A DNA stretch of 64,000 nucleotides from Microcella frigidaquae (lineage in GTDB: Bacteria; Actinomycetota; Actinomycetes; Actinomycetales; Microbacteriaceae): NCBI RefSeq assembly GCF_014200395.1, contig NZ_JACHBS010000001.1, positions 1,240,001 to 1,304,000 on the forward strand, given 5' to 3'. The stretch's first letter is position 1; every line of letters begins with the position of its first letter. The translations under genes and the position numbers were made by a program. Of the stretch, positions 48,185-57,585 are shown in pieces. The notes under the pieces were generated by a model. The model did no database searches, was not told the DNA's origin, and worked only from the letters and a program-made list of their open reading frames with translations.

Positions 48185-50089
48185 ATGTCGATCGAGAATG
48201 CGTCCCCCGGGCGGCTCCCCGGGCTGGACGGCCTGCGGGCGCTGGCGATCACCCTGGTGCTCGGCTATCACCTGTTCCCGGGACTCGCGCCGGGCGGGTT
48301 CGTCGGCGTCGACGTCTTCCTCGTCGTGAGCGGCTACCTCATCACCGCGCTGCTCGTGCACGAGCACCGCACCCGCGGCACGATCCGGCTCGGCTCCTTC
48401 TGGGCACGGCGCGCCCGACGGCTGCTGCCCGCACTGGTGCTCGTCATCGCTGCCGTGTCGCTGGTCGCCGCGTCGATGGGCGGTGACGTGCTGGTCGGCA
48501 TCGGATGGCAGCTGCTCGGCGTCTTCACGTTCAGTTACAACTGGTGGTCGATCGCGCAGGGCGCGAGCTACCTCGACCAGACGAGCCCGGAGCTGTTTCG
48601 CCACGCATGGTCGCTCGCCGTCGAGGAGCAGTTCTACCTGCTCTGGCCGCTCGCCCTGCTCGCGCTGCTGCTGATCCCGCTGCGCGCGGTGCGGGTCGCG
48701 GTGCCACTCGTGCTCGCTCTCGCCTCGGCAGGCGGGCTGGCGCTGCTCGCGGGCGACCCCGCGCTCGACCCGGGCACCGCCTCGATCGCCTACCTCTCGA
48801 CCCTGATGCACGGATTCGGCCTACTGCTCGGGGCGGGTCTCGCGCTCGCGCTCGATCCGCTCCGACCGGCGGAGCGGACCGACGCCCGGCCCTCCCCTGC
48901 CCGCCTCGCGCCGGTTGCGCTCGGCGTGCTGGCCGACGTCGGCGCCCTGCTCGCAGCGAGCGGGCTCGTCGCGCTCGCCCTCGTGCTGAGCATCGACCAG
49001 GCGGCGGCATACCGCGGCGGGCTCGCCGCCGCGGCGCTGCTGACCGGCGTGCTCATCGTCTGCCTGCGCAGTCCGCACGGGCGCGCGGCGGGCATCGCGG
49101 ATGCGGGACTCCCCCGCTGGGTCGGCGAGCGGTCGTACGGCCTCTACCTCTGGCACTGGCCCGTGATCGTTCTGCTCGGTGCCGCCCTCCCCGCGATCGA
49201 CCGCGGCGGCCTCGAATCGTGGTGGCTCGGGCTCGCCGCGCTCGCACTGTCGGTCGTCCTGGCCGCGGGCAGCTACCGCCTGGTCGAGCAGCCCGTGCGG
49301 CGGCACGGCTGGGCCGTCGTGCTCGGGCGCGGTGGCGCGGGGGTCGCGACGCGGCGGGCGGGCGCGGTCGCCGCATCCGTCATCGCGATCGCGATGGCGG
49401 CCGGCGTGGGCCTGGCGGTCACCCGCGCGCCGGACCAGTCGGAGGCGGCGGCCCTCATCGCGGCCGGCCAGGCCGCACTCGACGCTCCCCCGCCCGCAGT
49501 TCCGCTGCGGCTGCCGATGGAGGAGCGCGGCCCGCAGGACCCCGGTACGACTCCCCTGCCCGGGGGGAACCGGATCACCGCGGTCGGCGATTCGGTGATG
49601 CTGGCCTCGGCGCCGCAGCTCCAGGCGCGGTTCCCGGGTATCGCGATCGACGCGGCGGTCTCGCGCCAGCTCTGGCAGGGGCTCGGCATCATCGAGAAGC
49701 TCGCGGCCTCCGGGAGGCTGCGCGAGTTCGTCGTGCTGGGGCTCGGCACGAACGGCTCGATCGATCCGCAGACCCTGCGTGACATCCGCCGCGTGATCGG
49801 CCCCGACCGCTGGCTCGTTCTCGTGAACCCGCAGGCCCCGCGCGGCTGGATACCCGCCGTCTCCCGGCACTACCGCGCGTTCGCCGACGACTACCGCAAC
49901 GTGGTCATCGCGGACTGGCGCGGTGCCATCGCCCCCCGCCTCGACATCCTCGCCCCCGACCAGGTCCACCCCGGGCCGACCGGAGCCCGCATCTACACAG
50001 GCACCATCGCGGATGCCCTGCAGTACCTCGTCGACCTGCCCGAGCCCGTCGACTACGGGGCCTACCCGGATCTGCATCGACCGCGGTGA
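48185..50089 (+). CDS. Membrane acyltransferase with SGNH domain (OafA/YrhL type)
   Basis: A 634-residue membrane enzyme that O-acylates a surface polysaccharide, peptidoglycan or another exported glycan. Residues 10-370 are an acyltransferase-3 domain with about ten helices (GLDGLRALAITLVLGYHLF, GFVGVDVFLVVSGYLIT, HAWSLAVEEQFYLLWPL). Residues 440-620 are an extracytoplasmic SGNH hydrolase-like domain with its Ser in AVGDSVMLA, Asn in LGLGTNGS and the Asp/His pair in DQVHP. The full catalytic set suggests an active acyl carrier. The target is unknown. ATG at 48185 after AGGAGG. Confidence 0.9.
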   Translation: MSIENASPGRLPGLDGLRALAITLVLGYHLFPGLAPGGFVGVDVFLVVSGYLITALLVHEHRTRGTIRLGSFWARRARRLLPALVLVIAAVSLVAASMGGDVLVGIGWQLLGVFTFSYNWWSIAQGASYLDQTSPELFRHAWSLAVEEQFYLLWPLALLALLLIPLRAVRVAVPLVLALASAGGLALLAGDPALDPGTASIAYLSTLMHGFGLLLGAGLALALDPLRPAERTDARPSPARLAPVALGVLADVGALLAASGLVALALVLSIDQAAAYRGGLAAAALLTGVLIVCLRSPHGRAAGIADAGLPRWVGERSYGLYLWHWPVIVLLGAALPAIDRGGLESWWLGLAALALSVVLAAGSYRLVEQPVRRHGWAVVLGRGGAGVATRRAGAVAASVIAIAMAAGVGLAVTRAPDQSEAAALIAAGQAALDAPPPAVPLRLPMEERGPQDPGTTPLPGGNRITAVGDSVMLASAPQLQARFPGIAIDAAVSRQLWQGLGIIEKLAASGRLREFVVLGLGTNGSIDPQTLRDIRRVIGPDRWLVLVNPQAPRGWIPAVSRHYRAFADDYRNVVIADWRGAIAPRLDILAPDQVHPGPTGARIYTGTIADALQYLVDLPEPVDYGAYPDLHRPR

Positions 50090-50120
50090 CCCGGTCTACC
50101 GCCCCCGCGTCGGATCGGCG

Positions 50121-51152
50121 TCAGAGCGCGATGCGGTACGCGACATCGCGGGCCGTCGGCGCGAAGCCCAGCCGCGTGTAGACGCCGAGCGCGCCCGTCG
50201 GGTTGTCGGTGTCGACATCGAGCGCGGCGAGCTCGAGGCCCTCACGGCGGAAGGCGTCGAGCACGTCGGCGAGCAGCGCGCCGGCGAGGCCGCGGCCGCG
50301 ATGCTCGCGCACGGTGCCGACCAGGCCGATGTAGCCCGATCGGGCGCCCTGGCGCTCCCAGTCGTCCTCGTTGACCTCGGCGATGACGAATCCTGCGACG
50401 GTGTCGCCGGCCCAGGCGACGCGGCTGAGATCACCACGGAAGGTGGGCAGCCCCGCTGTCGACTCCCACGCCTCGCGCGAGGTCGGCTGGCTGCCCCAGT
50501 GGTCGGCGAAGGCCGCGTTGCGCGCGGCCCGCACGGGCTCGCTTCGGGCGGGGTCGAACGGCTCGACGCGCAGCCCGTCGGGCAGCGGGGGTGCGGGCGA
50601 GGGCGGCGCCCCGAGGTCGCGCTCGAGAGTCGTGAACCAGCGGGCCGCGTCGAAGCCGAGGCGCCGCAGCAGGGCGCCGTGCTCGGGCGCGCGATCGGCG
50701 GCATAGCTGAGCACCCAGGCCGGCAGGCGCAGCGGGCTCGCGGCGAGCATCCCCAGCGCACGATCGTGCTGCCAGCGCAGCAGACGACGACCGATGCCGC
50801 GGCCACGCGCAGCAGGGTCGACGCCGCCGAACAGGATCACCCGCACGAGCGACTCGGGGTCGGGCGGCATCACGCACAGCCCCCACGCCACCGCCGTGCC
50901 CGCGTCGTCGAGCGCGATCAGGCCATCGCGGACCGGGTCGACCCACGAGTGCTCGAGCTCCTCCTGCAGCTCGTCGAGCGACTCGCTCCAGGTGGGGTGG
51001 TCGCGACGGCTCATGCGCTCGGCGAGGTCGACCAGCAGCGGGGCGTCGTCGGTCGCCAGGGGCCGCCACCGGATGCCCTCCGGGCCCTCAGGACGACCCG
51101 GGTCGTCCGGCGCCTCGATGCGGTCGCGGAGGGGCAGCAGCTGCTCGGTCAC
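50121..51152 (-). CDS. Tandem GNAT acetyltransferase
   Basis: A 343-residue protein with two GNAT domains. The first (25-180) has GVDPAARGRGIGRRLLRW; the second (about 195-343) has GTVREHRGRGLAGALLADVLDAF and DVDTDNPTGALGVYTRLGF. This layout is like mycothiol synthase MshD, but the order and motifs do not clearly prove that activity, so the substrate is left open. GTG start, with TACTCT 7 bases upstream. Separate from the ribosomal operon by a strong terminator. Confidence 0.8.
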   Translation of the reverse strand: MTEQLLPLRDRIEAPDDPGRPEGPEGIRWRPLATDDAPLLVDLAERMSRRDHPTWSESLDELQEELEHSWVDPVRDGLIALDDAGTAVAWGLCVMPPDPESLVRVILFGGVDPAARGRGIGRRLLRWQHDRALGMLAASPLRLPAWVLSYAADRAPEHGALLRRLGFDAARWFTTLERDLGAPPSPAPPLPDGLRVEPFDPARSEPVRAARNAAFADHWGSQPTSREAWESTAGLPTFRGDLSRVAWAGDTVAGFVIAEVNEDDWERQGARSGYIGLVGTVREHRGRGLAGALLADVLDAFRREGLELAALDVDTDNPTGALGVYTRLGFAPTARDVAYRIAL

Positions 51153-51159
51153 GGGGGAA

Positions 51160-51165
51160 AGAGTA
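51160..51165 (-). promoter_or_regulatory. -10 box TACTCT of the GNAT gene
   Basis: TACTCT lies 7 bases before the GTG at 51152. It abuts the rplQ terminator. Confidence 0.45.
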
Positions 51166-51194
51166 CGGCCCCCGCTCTCTCGAGCGGGGGCCGT
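51165..51194 (-). terminator. Terminator of the ribosomal-protein/rpoA operon
   Basis: Perfect 12-bp arms ACGGCCCCCGCT (51165-51176) and AGCGGGGGCCGT (51183-51194), 25 bases past the rplQ stop, followed by TTTCCC on the minus strand. Confidence 0.9.
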
Positions 51195-51218
51195 GACGCG
51201 ATCGTGATCGCGGAGGAC

Positions 51219-51803
51219 CTACTTCGCCTCGTCCTCGGCGGCGGTCTCCTCGGCCGGAGCCTCCTCGACGACCTCGGCCGCGGGCGCCTCCTCGGCGGCG
51301 GTCTCCTCAGCAGCAGCCTCGACGACCTCCTCCGCAGAGGTCTCCTCCGCGACAGCCTCCTCGACCGGGGCCTCCTCGACCGGAGCGGCAGCCGGAGCCG
51401 CCGCGGGCGCGGCCGACTTCTTGGCGCTCTTCGGCTTCGGGTTCACCGGCTCGAGCACCAGCTCGATGACGGCCATGGGGGCGTTGTCGCCCTTGCGGTA
51501 GCCGACCTTCGTGATGCGGGTGTAGCCGCCCTCGCGCTCGGCCATGAGCGGCGCGATCTCGGTGAACAGCAGGTGCACCGCGGTCTTGTCGGTGACGATG
51601 CGCATGACGCGACGACGGGCGTGCAGGTCACCGCGCTTCGCGAAGGTGATGAGACGCTCGGCGAGGGGGCGCAGGCGCTTCGCCTTCGTTTCGGTGGTCG
51701 TGATGCGCTGGTGGGTGAACAGCGCGGTCGCGAGGTTGGCGAGCAGCAGGCGCTCGTGGGCCGGACCGCCGCCGAGGCGGGGACCCTTCGTGGGCTGAGG
51801 CAT
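51219..51803 (-). CDS. rplQ: 50S ribosomal protein L17 with acidic C-terminal extension
   Basis: A 194-residue L17. Residues 1-120 are the normal protein ([29 protein letters not shown] ... IELVLEP). After a Lys-rich joint comes a tail of about 70 residues made mostly of Glu and Ala ([26 protein letters not shown]). This tail is strongly acidic, in contrast to the basic extension of L15 in the same operon. Last gene of the operon, just after rpoA. Confidence 0.96.
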   Translation of the reverse strand: MPQPTKGPRLGGGPAHERLLLANLATALFTHQRITTTETKAKRLRPLAERLITFAKRGDLHARRRVMRIVTDKTAVHLLFTEIAPLMAEREGGYTRITKVGYRKGDNAPMAVIELVLEPVNPKPKSAKKSAAPAAAPAAAPVEEAPVEEAVAEETSAEEVVEAAAEETAAEEAPAAEVVEEAPAEETAAEDEAK

Positions 51804-51855
51804 GATGTGTGTTCTTTCGGTTCAGGAGCGGGAGGGGTGCCGGGCGCGAGAGGGC

Positions 51856-52842
51856 CTAGCTCTCCTCGTCGTCGTAGCTGTAGAAGTGCGCGCCGTCGAA
51901 GCCGGGAACGGCGTCCTTGAGCGAGAGACCCATCTCGACGAGCTTGTCCTTGACCTCGTCGACCGACTTCTGCCCGAAGTTGCGGATGTTCATCAGCTGG
52001 GTCTCGGAGAGCGCGACGAGCTCGCTCACCGTGTTGATGCCCTCGCGCTTGAGGCAGTTGTAGCTGCGCACCGACAGGTCGAGGTCCTCGATCGGCATCG
52101 AGAGCTCGGTCGAGACCAGGGCGTCGACCGGCGCGGGGCCGATCTCGATGCCCTCGGCCGCGGTGTTGAGCTCACGGGCGAGACCGAACAGCTCGACCAG
52201 CGTGCGGCCGGCCGAGGCGATGGCGTCGCGCGGCGAGATCGCCGGCTTGGTCTCGACGTCGACCACGAGACGGTCGAAGTCGGTGCGCTCACCGGCACGC
52301 GTCGCCTCGACGCGGTAGGTGACCTTCAGCACGGGCGAGTAGATCGAGTCGACGGGGATCTGCCCGGCCTCGCTGAACTCGCTGCGGTTCTGGGTGGCGC
52401 TGACGTAGCCGCGGCCGCGCTCGATGGTGAGCTCGAGCTCGAACTTCGCGCTGTCGTTGAGGGTCGCGATGACCAGCTCGGGGTTGTGGATCTCGACACC
52501 GGCCGGAGCCGAGATGTCCGCGGCGGTGACCTCGCCAGCGCCCTGCTTGCGCAGGTAGGCGGTGATCGGCTCGTCGTGCTCGCTCGAGACCACGAGGTTC
52601 TTGATGTTGAGGATGATCTCGGTGACATCCTCCTTCACGCCGGCGATGGTGCTGAACTCGTGCAGCACGCCGTCGATGCGGATGCTCGTCACGGCGGCAC
52701 CGGGGATCGACGAGAGCAGGGTGCGGCGCAGCGAGTTGCCGAGCGTGTAGCCGAAGCCCGGCTCGAGCGGCTCGATGATGAACCGGGAGCGGAACTCGGA
52801 GACGTTCTCCTCGGTCAGCGTGGGACGTTGTGCGATGAGCAC
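51856..52842 (-). CDS. rpoA: RNA polymerase alpha subunit
   Basis: A 328-residue alpha subunit. The N-terminal dimerisation domain has [31 protein letters not shown]; the C-terminal domain ([41 protein letters not shown]) binds UP elements and activators. The start is GTG at 52842, with AAAGGA 7 bases upstream. Two hairpins lie in the 167-base gap after rpsK. Confidence 0.97.
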   Translation of the reverse strand: MLIAQRPTLTEENVSEFRSRFIIEPLEPGFGYTLGNSLRRTLLSSIPGAAVTSIRIDGVLHEFSTIAGVKEDVTEIILNIKNLVVSSEHDEPITAYLRKQGAGEVTAADISAPAGVEIHNPELVIATLNDSAKFELELTIERGRGYVSATQNRSEFSEAGQIPVDSIYSPVLKVTYRVEATRAGERTDFDRLVVDVETKPAISPRDAIASAGRTLVELFGLARELNTAAEGIEIGPAPVDALVSTELSMPIEDLDLSVRSYNCLKREGINTVSELVALSETQLMNIRNFGQKSVDEVKDKLVEMGLSLKDAVPGFDGAHFYSYDDEES

Positions 52843-52860
52843 TGTGGATTCCTTTCGGCA

Positions 52861-53002
52861 AAGTGTCCGCCATATGACACTTGTGGCGCGACGAGTGGCT
52901 GGCTCGTCGAGAGTGTGGAGTTATCGACGTTCGGGGGTCGTGATCGACCGGGCGCGGCTGCGGGCCGCCCCGTGCCGACCAGCCTCAGGCGGGTCGGCAC
53001 GG
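52861..53002 (-). promoter_or_regulatory. Two hairpins between rpsK and rpoA
   Basis: A perfect 11-bp hairpin CCGTGCCGACC...GGTCGGCACGG (52970-53002) lies 8 bases past the rpsK stop. A 7-bp hairpin AAGTGTC-N8-GACACTT (52861-52882) lies just before the rpoA ribosome-binding site. The first may be a partial terminator or a processing site; the second could limit rpoA translation. Confidence 0.5.
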
Positions 53003-53009
53003 ACAGCGG

Positions 53010-53408
53010 TCAGACGCGGCGACGCTTGGGCGGGCGGCAGCCGTTGTGCGCCTGCGGGGTGACGTCGCTGATCGAGCCCACCTCGAGGCCGGCGGCCTGG
53101 AGCGAGCGGATCGCGGTCTCGCGACCCGAGCCCGGGCCCTTCACGAAGACGTCGACCTTCTTCATGCCGTGCTCCTGCGCCTGGCGCGCGGCCGACTCGG
53201 CGGCGAGCTGGGCGGCGAAGGGGGTCGACTTGCGCGAGCCCTTGAAGCCGACCTGGCCGGACGACGCCCAGCTGATGACGGCGCCGCTCGGGTCGGTGAT
53301 CGACACGATCGTGTTGTTGAAGGTGGACTTGATGTGAGCCTGCCCGACGGCGATGCTCTTCTTCTCCTTGCGGCGGGGCTTGCGCGCGGCCGACTTGGGT
53401 GCTGCCAT
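53010..53408 (-). CDS. rpsK: 30S ribosomal protein S11
   Basis: A 132-residue S11 ([42 protein letters not shown], ending [13 protein letters not shown]). Normal length. It lies 48 bases after rpsM and is followed by a hairpin and rpoA. Confidence 0.97.
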   Translation of the reverse strand: MAAPKSAARKPRRKEKKSIAVGQAHIKSTFNNTIVSITDPSGAVISWASSGQVGFKGSRKSTPFAAQLAAESAARQAQEHGMKKVDVFVKGPGSGRETAIRSLQAAGLEVGSISDVTPQAHNGCRPPKRRRV

Positions 53409-53456
53409 GGTCTTCTCCTGAACCTGTTCGTAGGCGCTAGCGGGCGGGGCCCGGGA

Positions 53457-53831
53457 CTAGCGCGCCTTCTTCTTGCCGGCGACGGTGCGCTTCGGGCCCT
53501 TGCGGGTACGAGCGTTGGTCTTGGTGCGCTGACCGCGCACCGGGAGGCCACGGCGGTGACGCAGGCCCTCGTACGAGCCGATCTCGACCTTGCGGCGGAT
53601 GTCGGCGGCGACCTCGCGGCGGAGGTCACCCTCGACCTTGTAGGTGCCCTCGATGTGGTCGCGGAGCGCGACGAGCTGGTCGTCGGTGAGGTCCTTGACG
53701 CGGATGTTCGGGTCGATGCCCGTGGCGGCGAGGGTCTCGTGCGAACGCGTGCGACCGACGCCGTAGATGTAGGTGAGTGCGATCTCCACGCGCTTATCGC
53801 GCGGGATGTCGACTCCGGCAAGACGGGCCAT
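53457..53831 (-). CDS. rpsM: 30S ribosomal protein S13
   Basis: A 124-residue S13 ([48 protein letters not shown]). The ATG follows GAAGGAG. A 204-base spacer with two hairpins separates it from rpmJ upstream. Confidence 0.97.
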   Translation of the reverse strand: MARLAGVDIPRDKRVEIALTYIYGVGRTRSHETLAATGIDPNIRVKDLTDDQLVALRDHIEGTYKVEGDLRREVAADIRRKVEIGSYEGLRHRRGLPVRGQRTKTNARTRKGPKRTVAGKKKAR

Positions 53832-53863
53832 GATGGCTCCTTCAGGTGTGTGAGAGGTGTGGA

Positions 53864-53998
53864 GCAGTTCCGGTGCCAGGGCCCCTCGCCCTGGGTGTCC
53901 TCCGCTCGCGCGGATTCTGGAACTGCCGGTTGACCGTGTTCAGTTGTGAGTCTTCAAGGCCCTGGCGCTGGCGGCGAACTGAGCTTGCTCAGTTCGCC
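53864..53998 (-). promoter_or_regulatory. Two hairpins in the rpmJ-rpsM spacer
   Basis: A perfect 11-bp hairpin GGCGAACTGAG-CTTG-CTCAGTTCGCC (53973-53998) and a nested one: outer GCAGTTCC/GGAACTGC (53864-53926) around CCAGGGC/GCCCTGG (53876-53894). The spacer has no gene and no convincing promoter. It may hold a translational or attenuation control region in front of rpsM-rpsK-rpoA-rplQ. Confidence 0.5.
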
Positions 53999-54035
53999 CA
54001 TGAATGCAGGGCGGGGCGCAAGCAGCGACGAGGCT

Positions 54036-54149
54036 TTAGCCTTGGCGCTGCTTGTGCCGCGGGTTCTCGCAGATGACCATCACGTTGCCGTGCCGGCGGA
54101 TGACCTTGCACTTGTCGCAGATGGGCTTGACGCTGGGGTTGACCTTCAT
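54036..54149 (-). CDS. rpmJ: 50S ribosomal protein L36
   Basis: A 37-residue L36: it starts [20 protein letters not shown] and continues [17 protein letters not shown]. The CxxC...C....H zinc-ribbon is intact, so this is the zinc-binding form. It lies 71 bases after infA. Confidence 0.97.
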   Translation of the reverse strand: MKVNPSVKPICDKCKVIRRHGNVMVICENPRHKQRQG

Positions 54150-54220
54150 GGTTGCTCTTCTCTCTCGCTGGCCTCGTGCTCCGGGTGGTTTCCCGGGCCG
54201 TTCCTTATCCGGCGCGACGC

Positions 54221-54442
54221 TTACTTGTAGCGGTAGACGATGCGGCCGCGGGTCAGGTCGTAGGGGCTCAGCTCCACGATCACGCGGTCCTCCGGGAGGA
54301 TGCGGATGTAGTGCTGGCGCATCTTGCCCGAGATGTGGGCGAGCACCTTGTGGCCGTTGGTCAGCTCGACGCGGAACATCGCGTTGGGCAGCGCTTCGAC
54401 CACCGAGCCTTCGATCTCGATGACACCGTCTTTTTTGGCCAT
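54221..54442 (-). CDS. infA: Translation initiation factor IF-1
   Basis: A 73-residue OB-fold IF-1 ([41 protein letters not shown], ending [11 protein letters not shown]). It occupies the ribosomal A site during initiation. The ATG at 54442 gives the exact family length; upstream frame is not needed. It is transcribed from its own promoter near 54,573. Confidence 0.97.
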   Translation of the reverse strand: MAKKDGVIEIEGSVVEALPNAMFRVELTNGHKVLAHISGKMRQHYIRILPEDRVIVELSPYDLTRGRIVYRYK

Positions 54443-54559
54443 TGCCTCTTCGTCGCTAAAAGTGTTGGTCGTACCGGTCGTGCGGATGACGCGGTGCTGC
54501 TCCGGTCGACCCCCTCTGCACGGCGGGGTCTCGAGAGACACGCCGAAGGCGTGCCAAAA

Positions 54560-54602
54560 GCACCAAGGGTCGAGCCTAGGTGATAAAGAGGTCCGAGAGC
54601 AA
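54560..54602 (-). promoter_or_regulatory. infA-rpmJ promoter with shared 19-bp box
   Basis: On the minus strand, -35-like TTGCTC (54597-54602), an 18-base spacer and -10 TAGGCT (54573-54578). The -10 and next 13 bases are GCACCAAGGGTCGAGCCTA on the plus strand (54560-54578), identical to the rplM promoter box. The leader before infA is about 120 bases. Confidence 0.72.
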
Positions 54603-54619
54603 GTCGGCGGGGTGGCTGC

Positions 54620-55210
54620 TCACGCAGTGAACAGGATGCCCCGGGCCGCGAGCGCGGACGCAATGCGCTCCGTCACCTCGGCGATCTCGCCGATGCCGTC
54701 GACCTTGGCGAGCAGGCCCCGCTCGGCGTACACGCCGATCAGCGGCGCGGTCTGCTCGGCGTAGACCTCGAGCCGGTGGCGCACCACCGCCTCGTCGTCG
54801 TCGGCACGGCCCTGTTCGAGCGCCCGCTTCTTGAGTCGGTCGACGACGACGTCGGGGTCGGCGACGAGCTCGACCACGGCGTCCATCGCCTGGCCGCTCT
54901 CGGCGAGCAGCTCATCGAGGGCGCGCACCTGATCGATCGTTCGCGGGTAGCCGTCGAGCAGGAAGCCCTCGGCGGCGTCGGGCTGCGAGAGGCGGTCGCG
55001 CACGAGGTCGTTGGTCAGGCTGTCGGGCACGTTGTCGCCGGCATCCATGTAGGCCTTCGCCTGCTTGCCGAGCGGGGTCTCGTCGCGGAGGTGCGCGCGG
55101 AAGATGTCCCCGGTCGAGATGGCCGGCACACCCAGCGCCTGCGAGAGCCGCTGCGCCTGCGTGCCCTTGCCCGCTCCGGGCGGGCCGATCAGGAGCAGAC
55201 GAGAGCTCAT
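54620..55210 (-). CDS. adk: Adenylate kinase (short LID type)
   Basis: A 196-residue kinase that interconverts ATP + AMP and 2 ADP. P-loop [12 protein letters not shown] (9-20), AMP-site [13 protein letters not shown] and [11 protein letters not shown] are present. The LID is short ([16 protein letters not shown]), lacking the zinc-finger insert, as in other actinobacteria. The ATG at 55210 overlaps the secY stop by 4 bases. Confidence 0.96.
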   Translation of the reverse strand: MSSRLLLIGPPGAGKGTQAQRLSQALGVPAISTGDIFRAHLRDETPLGKQAKAYMDAGDNVPDSLTNDLVRDRLSQPDAAEGFLLDGYPRTIDQVRALDELLAESGQAMDAVVELVADPDVVVDRLKKRALEQGRADDDEAVVRHRLEVYAEQTAPLIGVYAERGLLAKVDGIGEIAEVTERIASALAARGILFTA

Positions 55211-56532
55211 CGCAGGAGGCCCTCGTAGTGGCGCTGCTGCAGCTGGGCGTCGATCTGCTTCACCGTCTCGAGGCCGACGCCCACGATGATCAGGATGCTC
55301 GCCCCGCCGAACGGGAAGTTCTGGTTGGCCCCGACCGCCGCGAAGGCGATCAGGGGGATCAGCGCGATGAGACCCAGGTAGAGCGAGCCGGGCAGGGTGA
55401 CGCGGGTCAGCACGTAGTCGAGGTACTCGGCCGTCGGGCGACCGGCGCGGATGCCGGGGATGAAGCCGCCGTACTTCTTCATGTTGTCGGCGACCTCTTC
55501 GGGGTTGAAGGTGATCGCCACGTAGAAGTAGGTGAAGCCCACGATGAGCAGGAAGTACAGCACCATGTAGATCGGGTTGTCGCCCGATACGAGGTTGTTC
55601 TGGATCCAGACCACCCACTCGGGCGCGGTCTCTCCCGCGGCCGGCTGGTTGAACTGCGCGATCAGCGCCGGCAGGTAGAGCAGCGACGAGGCGAAGATGA
55701 CGGGCACGACGCCGGCCATGTTCACCTTGATCGGGATGTACGTGTTGTTTCCGCCGTAGGTGCGGCGACCGACCATGCGCTTCGCGTACTGCACCGGGAT
55801 GCGGCGCTGCGACTGCTCGACGAACACGACCGCGGCCATCACGAGCAAGCCGAGGGCGAGCACGATGAGGAAGATCTCGAAGCCTTGCGACACGGCGATG
55901 GCCCACAGAGCCGACGGGAACGTGGCGGCGATGGAGACGAAGATCAGCAGCGACATGCCGTTGCCGATGCCGCGCTCGGTCACCATCTCGCCGAACCACA
56001 TGATGAGGCCCGTTCCGGCGGTCATCGTGATGACCATGAGCAGGATGGCGTACCACGCGTCGTTCGTGATGAGCTGGGTGCACGCGGGCTCGCCACTGGT
56101 GGTCGGGAAGAGCGCACCCGCACGCGCAACCGTGATCAGCGTGGTCGACTGCAGCACCGCGAGCGCGATCGTCATGTAGCGCGTGTACTGCGTCAGCTTG
56201 GCCTGACCGGCCTGGCCCTCCTTGTGGAGGGTGTCGAAGTGGGGGATCACGACGCGGAGCAGCTGGGTGATGATCGACGCGGTGATGTACGGCATGATGC
56301 CGAGCGCGAAGATCGAGAGCTGCAGCAGGGCGCCGCCGCTGAAGAGGTTCACGAGCTGGTAGAGGCCGGTCGCACCCTGGTTGCCCGCGAGGCAGATCTG
56401 CACGTTCTGGAAGTCGACGAACGGCGCCGGGATGAACGACCCGAGGCGGAAGATCGCGACGATCGCCAGCGTGAAGCCGATCTTGCGGCGCAGGTCGGGC
56501 GTGCGGAAGATCCGCCCGATAGCTCTGAACAC
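55207..56532 (-). CDS. secY: Preprotein translocase subunit SecY
   Basis: A 441-residue channel subunit of the Sec translocase with ten helices. It starts [21 protein letters not shown], has the plug region and [20 protein letters not shown], and the cytoplasmic loop [19 protein letters not shown]. The GTG at 56532 is favoured by GGGAGG four bases before it; the frame upstream is not conserved. It overlaps adk. Confidence 0.96.
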   Translation of the reverse strand: MFRAIGRIFRTPDLRRKIGFTLAIVAIFRLGSFIPAPFVDFQNVQICLAGNQGATGLYQLVNLFSGGALLQLSIFALGIMPYITASIITQLLRVVIPHFDTLHKEGQAGQAKLTQYTRYMTIALAVLQSTTLITVARAGALFPTTSGEPACTQLITNDAWYAILLMVITMTAGTGLIMWFGEMVTERGIGNGMSLLIFVSIAATFPSALWAIAVSQGFEIFLIVLALGLLVMAAVVFVEQSQRRIPVQYAKRMVGRRTYGGNNTYIPIKVNMAGVVPVIFASSLLYLPALIAQFNQPAAGETAPEWVVWIQNNLVSGDNPIYMVLYFLLIVGFTYFYVAITFNPEEVADNMKKYGGFIPGIRAGRPTAEYLDYVLTRVTLPGSLYLGLIALIPLIAFAAVGANQNFPFGGASILIIVGVGLETVKQIDAQLQQRHYEGLLR

Positions 56533-56635
56533 GTGGACCTCCCGTAGAACAACCAAGAGCACCCGCCCGCCCGGCGACGAGGGATGCTGTGGCCCGTGTG
56601 GGCCGTGACCCGAGGTGGGTCGGAACCGCAGGGGA

Positions 56636-56657
56636 GGGTGGCCCCGAAGGGCCACCC
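56636..56657 (-). promoter_or_regulatory. UUCG-loop hairpin between rplO and secY
   Basis: On the transcribed strand, GGGTGGCCC-TTCG-GGGCCACCC: a perfect 9-bp stem closed by a stable UUCG tetraloop, 6 bases past the rplO stop and about 105 bases before secY. Confidence 0.7.
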
Positions 56658-56662
56658 ATCAC

Positions 56663-57400
56663 CTACTGGATCGAACCGCCGGCGGCGACGATCTTCTGCT
56701 CGGCCGAGCGCGAGACCTTGTCGACGGTCACGTTGAGCTTAACCGCAATGTCGCCGTCCCCGAGAACCTTGACCTTCTCGTTCTTGCGCACGGCACCCTT
56801 CGCGACGAGGTCGGCGACGGTGACGTCGCCCCCCTTCGGGTACAGGGCAGCCAGCGCCGAGAGGTTGACGACCTGGTACTCGACCCGGAACGGGTTCGTG
56901 AAGCCGCGCAGCTTGGGCGCGCGCATCACCGAGTTCAGGTTGCCGCCCTCGAAGCCGGGCTTGACCTGGTAGCGGGCCTTGGTTCCCTTGGTTCCGCGAC
57001 CCGCGGTCTTGCCCTTGGAGCCCTCACCGCGGCCGACGCGGGTGCGGTCCTTCTTCGCACCGGCGGCCGGGCGGAGGTGGTGGACCTTGAGCACCTGCGG
57101 GCGCGCGACGTCGCCCGACTCGGCCTTCTTCGCGGGCGCCTTCTTGGCGGCGGGGGCGGCCTTCTCGGCCGCGGGCTTCGCAGCGGCCGGGGCCTTCTCC
57201 GCGGCCGGCTTCTCAGCCGCCTTCGCCGGAGCCTTCTCCGCGGCCGGCTTCGCAGCGGCCTTGGCCGGAGCCTTCTCGGCAGCGGGCTTGGCAGCGGCCT
57301 TGGTCGCGGGCTTCTTCTCCGCAGCGGGCTTCGCAGCCGCGGCGGTGCTCGCCTTCTTCGCCGGCGCCTTCTCGGCGGCGGGCTTCTTCTCTTCAGCCAT
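56663..57400 (-). CDS. rplO: 50S ribosomal protein L15 with Ala/Lys-rich N-terminal extension
   Basis: A 245-residue protein. Residues 98-245 are normal L15 ([51 protein letters not shown]). The first 95 residues are a repeat-like tail of units such as [12 protein letters not shown], strongly basic, like histone-H1 or AlgP tails. Typical L15 has about 147 residues. The ATG overlaps the rpmD stop by one base (TAATG), which fixes the start. It may bind RNA or DNA; function not known. Confidence 0.94.
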   Translation of the reverse strand: MAEEKKPAAEKAPAKKASTAAAAKPAAEKKPATKAAAKPAAEKAPAKAAAKPAAEKAPAKAAEKPAAEKAPAAAKPAAEKAAPAAKKAPAKKAESGDVARPQVLKVHHLRPAAGAKKDRTRVGRGEGSKGKTAGRGTKGTKARYQVKPGFEGGNLNSVMRAPKLRGFTNPFRVEYQVVNLSALAALYPKGGDVTVADLVAKGAVRKNEKVKVLGDGDIAVKLNVTVDKVSRSAEQKIVAAGGSIQ

Positions 57401-57585
57401 TAGTCAATCTCCTCGACCGTCACGAGGTGGGCGACCGCACGGACGTAGCCGCGGTTGGCCGGGGTGTCCTCACGGACGACGACATCGCCGATCCGCTTGA
57501 GTCCCAGGCTCCGCAGCGTGTCGCGCTGGTTCTGCTTCTCGCTGATGACGGACTTGATCTGGGTCACCTTGAGCTGCGCGGCCAT
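57400..57585 (-). CDS. rpmD: 50S ribosomal protein L30
   Basis: A 61-residue L30 ([30 protein letters not shown]). The ATG at 57585 is next to the rpsE stop; normal length. Confidence 0.96.
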   Translation of the reverse strand: MAAQLKVTQIKSVISEKQNQRDTLRSLGLKRIGDVVVREDTPANRGYVRAVAHLVTVEEID

